Below, one piece after another: positions 4,567 to 8,420 of a DNA stretch of 8,420 nucleotides. Numbering within the stretch: position 1 is the stretch's first letter; every line of letters begins with the position of its first letter. Location: NCBI GenBank assembly GCA_903885855.1, contig CAISKG010000169.1:1-8420 (forward strand), in the 5' to 3' direction. The translations under genes and the position numbers were made by a program. The notes beneath the pieces were generated by a model that was not told the DNA's origin, did no database searches, and saw nothing but the letters and a program-made list of their open reading frames with translations. The stretch comes from an uncultured Planctomycetaceae bacterium. Its GTDB lineage: Bacteria; Planctomycetota; Planctomycetia; Pirellulales; UBA1268.

Positions 4567-4595
4567 TTTGCATCCCGTCGGCTCCTCGGTATAGT
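4567..4595 (+). promoter_or_regulatory. Candidate sigma70-type promoter for rpoB
   Basis: TTTGCA (4567-4572) matches four of six -35 consensus positions. After exactly 17 nt comes TATAGT (4590-4595), five of six -10 positions. It stands out as an AT-richer island in GC-rich DNA. Initiation would fall near 4602, giving rpoB a leader of about 325 nt. TTTGCAT recurs at 4597-4603, across the predicted start. Confidence 0.55.
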
Positions 4596-4616
4596 TTTTG
4601 CATAGCCGTGCCCGAA

Positions 4617-4657
4617 AGGCCCGCCACCTTCCCGAGACCCGGGGGGTGGGCGGGCCT
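4617..4657 (+). terminator. Strong hairpin in the rpoB leader (attenuator or processing site)
   Basis: AGGCCCGCC (4617-4625) pairs perfectly with GGCGGGCCT (4649-4657). ACC/GGT pairs extend it inward past a bulged G, and a few CCC/GGG pairs follow. The downstream sequence CTCTTGCAC has only a short U-rich part, so termination would be weak. It lies about 15 nt after the predicted rpoB start site and before any rpoB translation, where an attenuator or RNase III-type site is found in E. coli. Confidence 0.45.
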
Positions 4658-4697
4658 CTTGCACGCGGTCCACGCCGCCCCTTGACGTTCCGTGCCG

Positions 4698-4724
4698 GCC
4701 GGCGCCGTCCTTGATGGCGTCGGC
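4698..4724 (+). repeat. Second hairpin in the rpoB leader
   Basis: Positions 4698-4709 (GCCGGCGCCGTC) pair with 4713-4724 (GATGGCGTCGGC) over 12 bp with a CTT loop. Two of the pairs are G-U, so pairing is complete only as RNA. No U tract follows. The role is unknown; it may structure the long rpoB leader. Confidence 0.45.
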
Positions 4725-4914
4725 GGCCACTTCCGCCCCCTCCTTCCGCCACCCTCCCGCCGAGGTGCCGTCGCCCCGCCGCGCGACGTGCACCGATGGG
4801 GAGCCAGTCCCGCGAGCGCACAGCGACTCACGGCGGCCCCCCACGCTCCCTTCGATCGTCCGCGCCCCTTCGGCTGATCGCCACCGCCGTCCGCCCCGGC
4901 CCCGTCTGTCCTCC

Positions 4915-4918
4915 GGAG
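4915..4918 (+). promoter_or_regulatory. rpoB ribosome binding site
   Basis: GGAG lies 9 nt before the ATG at 4928. It decides the start against the in-frame ATG at 4796, whose upstream sequence has no comparable purine run. Confidence 0.6.
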
Positions 4919-4927
4919 CAATCCCTC

Positions 4928-8420
<3,493 letters not shown>

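Larger units (their letters stand above)
4530..4927 (+). other. 398-nt rplL-rpoB intergenic region
   Basis: No credible gene lies here. It contains, in order: small GC inverted repeats just after rplL, including the palindrome CGGAGGCCTCCG (4549-4560) without a U tail; a sigma70-like promoter (4567-4595); a hairpin (4617-4657); a second hairpin (4698-4724); and about 200 nt of C-rich leader with a purine ribosome site at the end. An ATG at 4796 is in frame with rpoB and no stop intervenes, but the 44 extra residues (Arg/Pro/Ser-rich) do not resemble RpoB, and the 4928 start has the better ribosome site. E. coli likewise has a long regulated rplL-rpoB spacer with an attenuator and an RNase III site. 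Confidence 0.7.

Noticed and set aside
4682..4711. TTGACG at 4682-4687 as a second rpoB -35 box
   Set aside because: No acceptable -10 hexamer lies 16-18 nt downstream; the sequence there is part of a GC hairpin.
4796..4927. Upstream in-frame ATG (4796) as the true rpoB start
   Set aside because: The 44 added residues are Arg/Pro/Ser-rich and unlike RpoB N-termini, while ATG 4928 has GGAG at good spacing and gives a normal beginning.

Overview
The window is a single co-directional (+ strand) segment of the bacterial translation/transcription core cluster: tuf (3' end) - tRNA-Trp - secE - nusG - rplK - rplA - rplJ - rplL - rpoB (5' three quarters). The gene order is among the most conserved in bacteria. 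The sequence is strongly GC-rich, with C or G at most third codon positions. Protein details point to a high-GC member of the Planctomycetota: L11 carries PPVGTSLGKYGINLGQF in place of the usual PPVGPALGQ...NI.EF, L12 has a charged N-terminal domain followed by a Gly/Ala hinge, and several genes lack a clear Shine-Dalgarno sequence. The phylum call is an inference from remembered family resemblance, not a search.

Layout. Positions 1-409 hold the end of EF-Tu, followed by a perfect 30-bp palindrome that reads as an intrinsic terminator. tRNA-Trp(CCA) lies at 543-615. A C-rich leader precedes secE (699-1178), and a second C-rich spacer without a Shine-Dalgarno sequence precedes nusG (1217-1990), which has an unusually long acidic N-terminal extension. 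A 134-nt spacer with a hairpin and an 18-bp-period tandem repeat leads to rplK (2125-2550) and rplA (2618-3298, GTG start). rplJ (3360-3911) encodes an L10 whose C-terminal helix contains three 11-residue repeats. The 192-nt rplJ-rplL spacer is highly structured, and rplL follows at 4104-4529. A 398-nt spacer with a good sigma70-type promoter and two strong hairpins precedes rpoB, which starts at 4928 and runs off the window. Its reading frame has no stop through 8420.

How the genes work together. EF-Tu, tRNA-Trp, L1, L11, L10 and L12 are translation components. L11, L10 and L12 form the stalk base and stalk that recruit EF-Tu and other GTPases. SecE is the translocon subunit. NusG couples RNA polymerase (RpoB) to the ribosome and to Rho.

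The coding content is ordinary housekeeping, and I found no novel multi-gene system. The most interesting signals are non-coding. The rplJ-rplL spacer contains three mutually exclusive GC helices ending in a terminator-like hairpin with a U-rich tail. They are preceded by an 11-codon ORF and a 16-bp hairpin, which is the layout of a transcription attenuator in front of rplL. Other points are the three L10 repeats (predicting three L12 dimers per ribosome), the NusG acidic extension, substitutions in the rifampicin and thiostrepton contact regions, and the structured rpoB leader.
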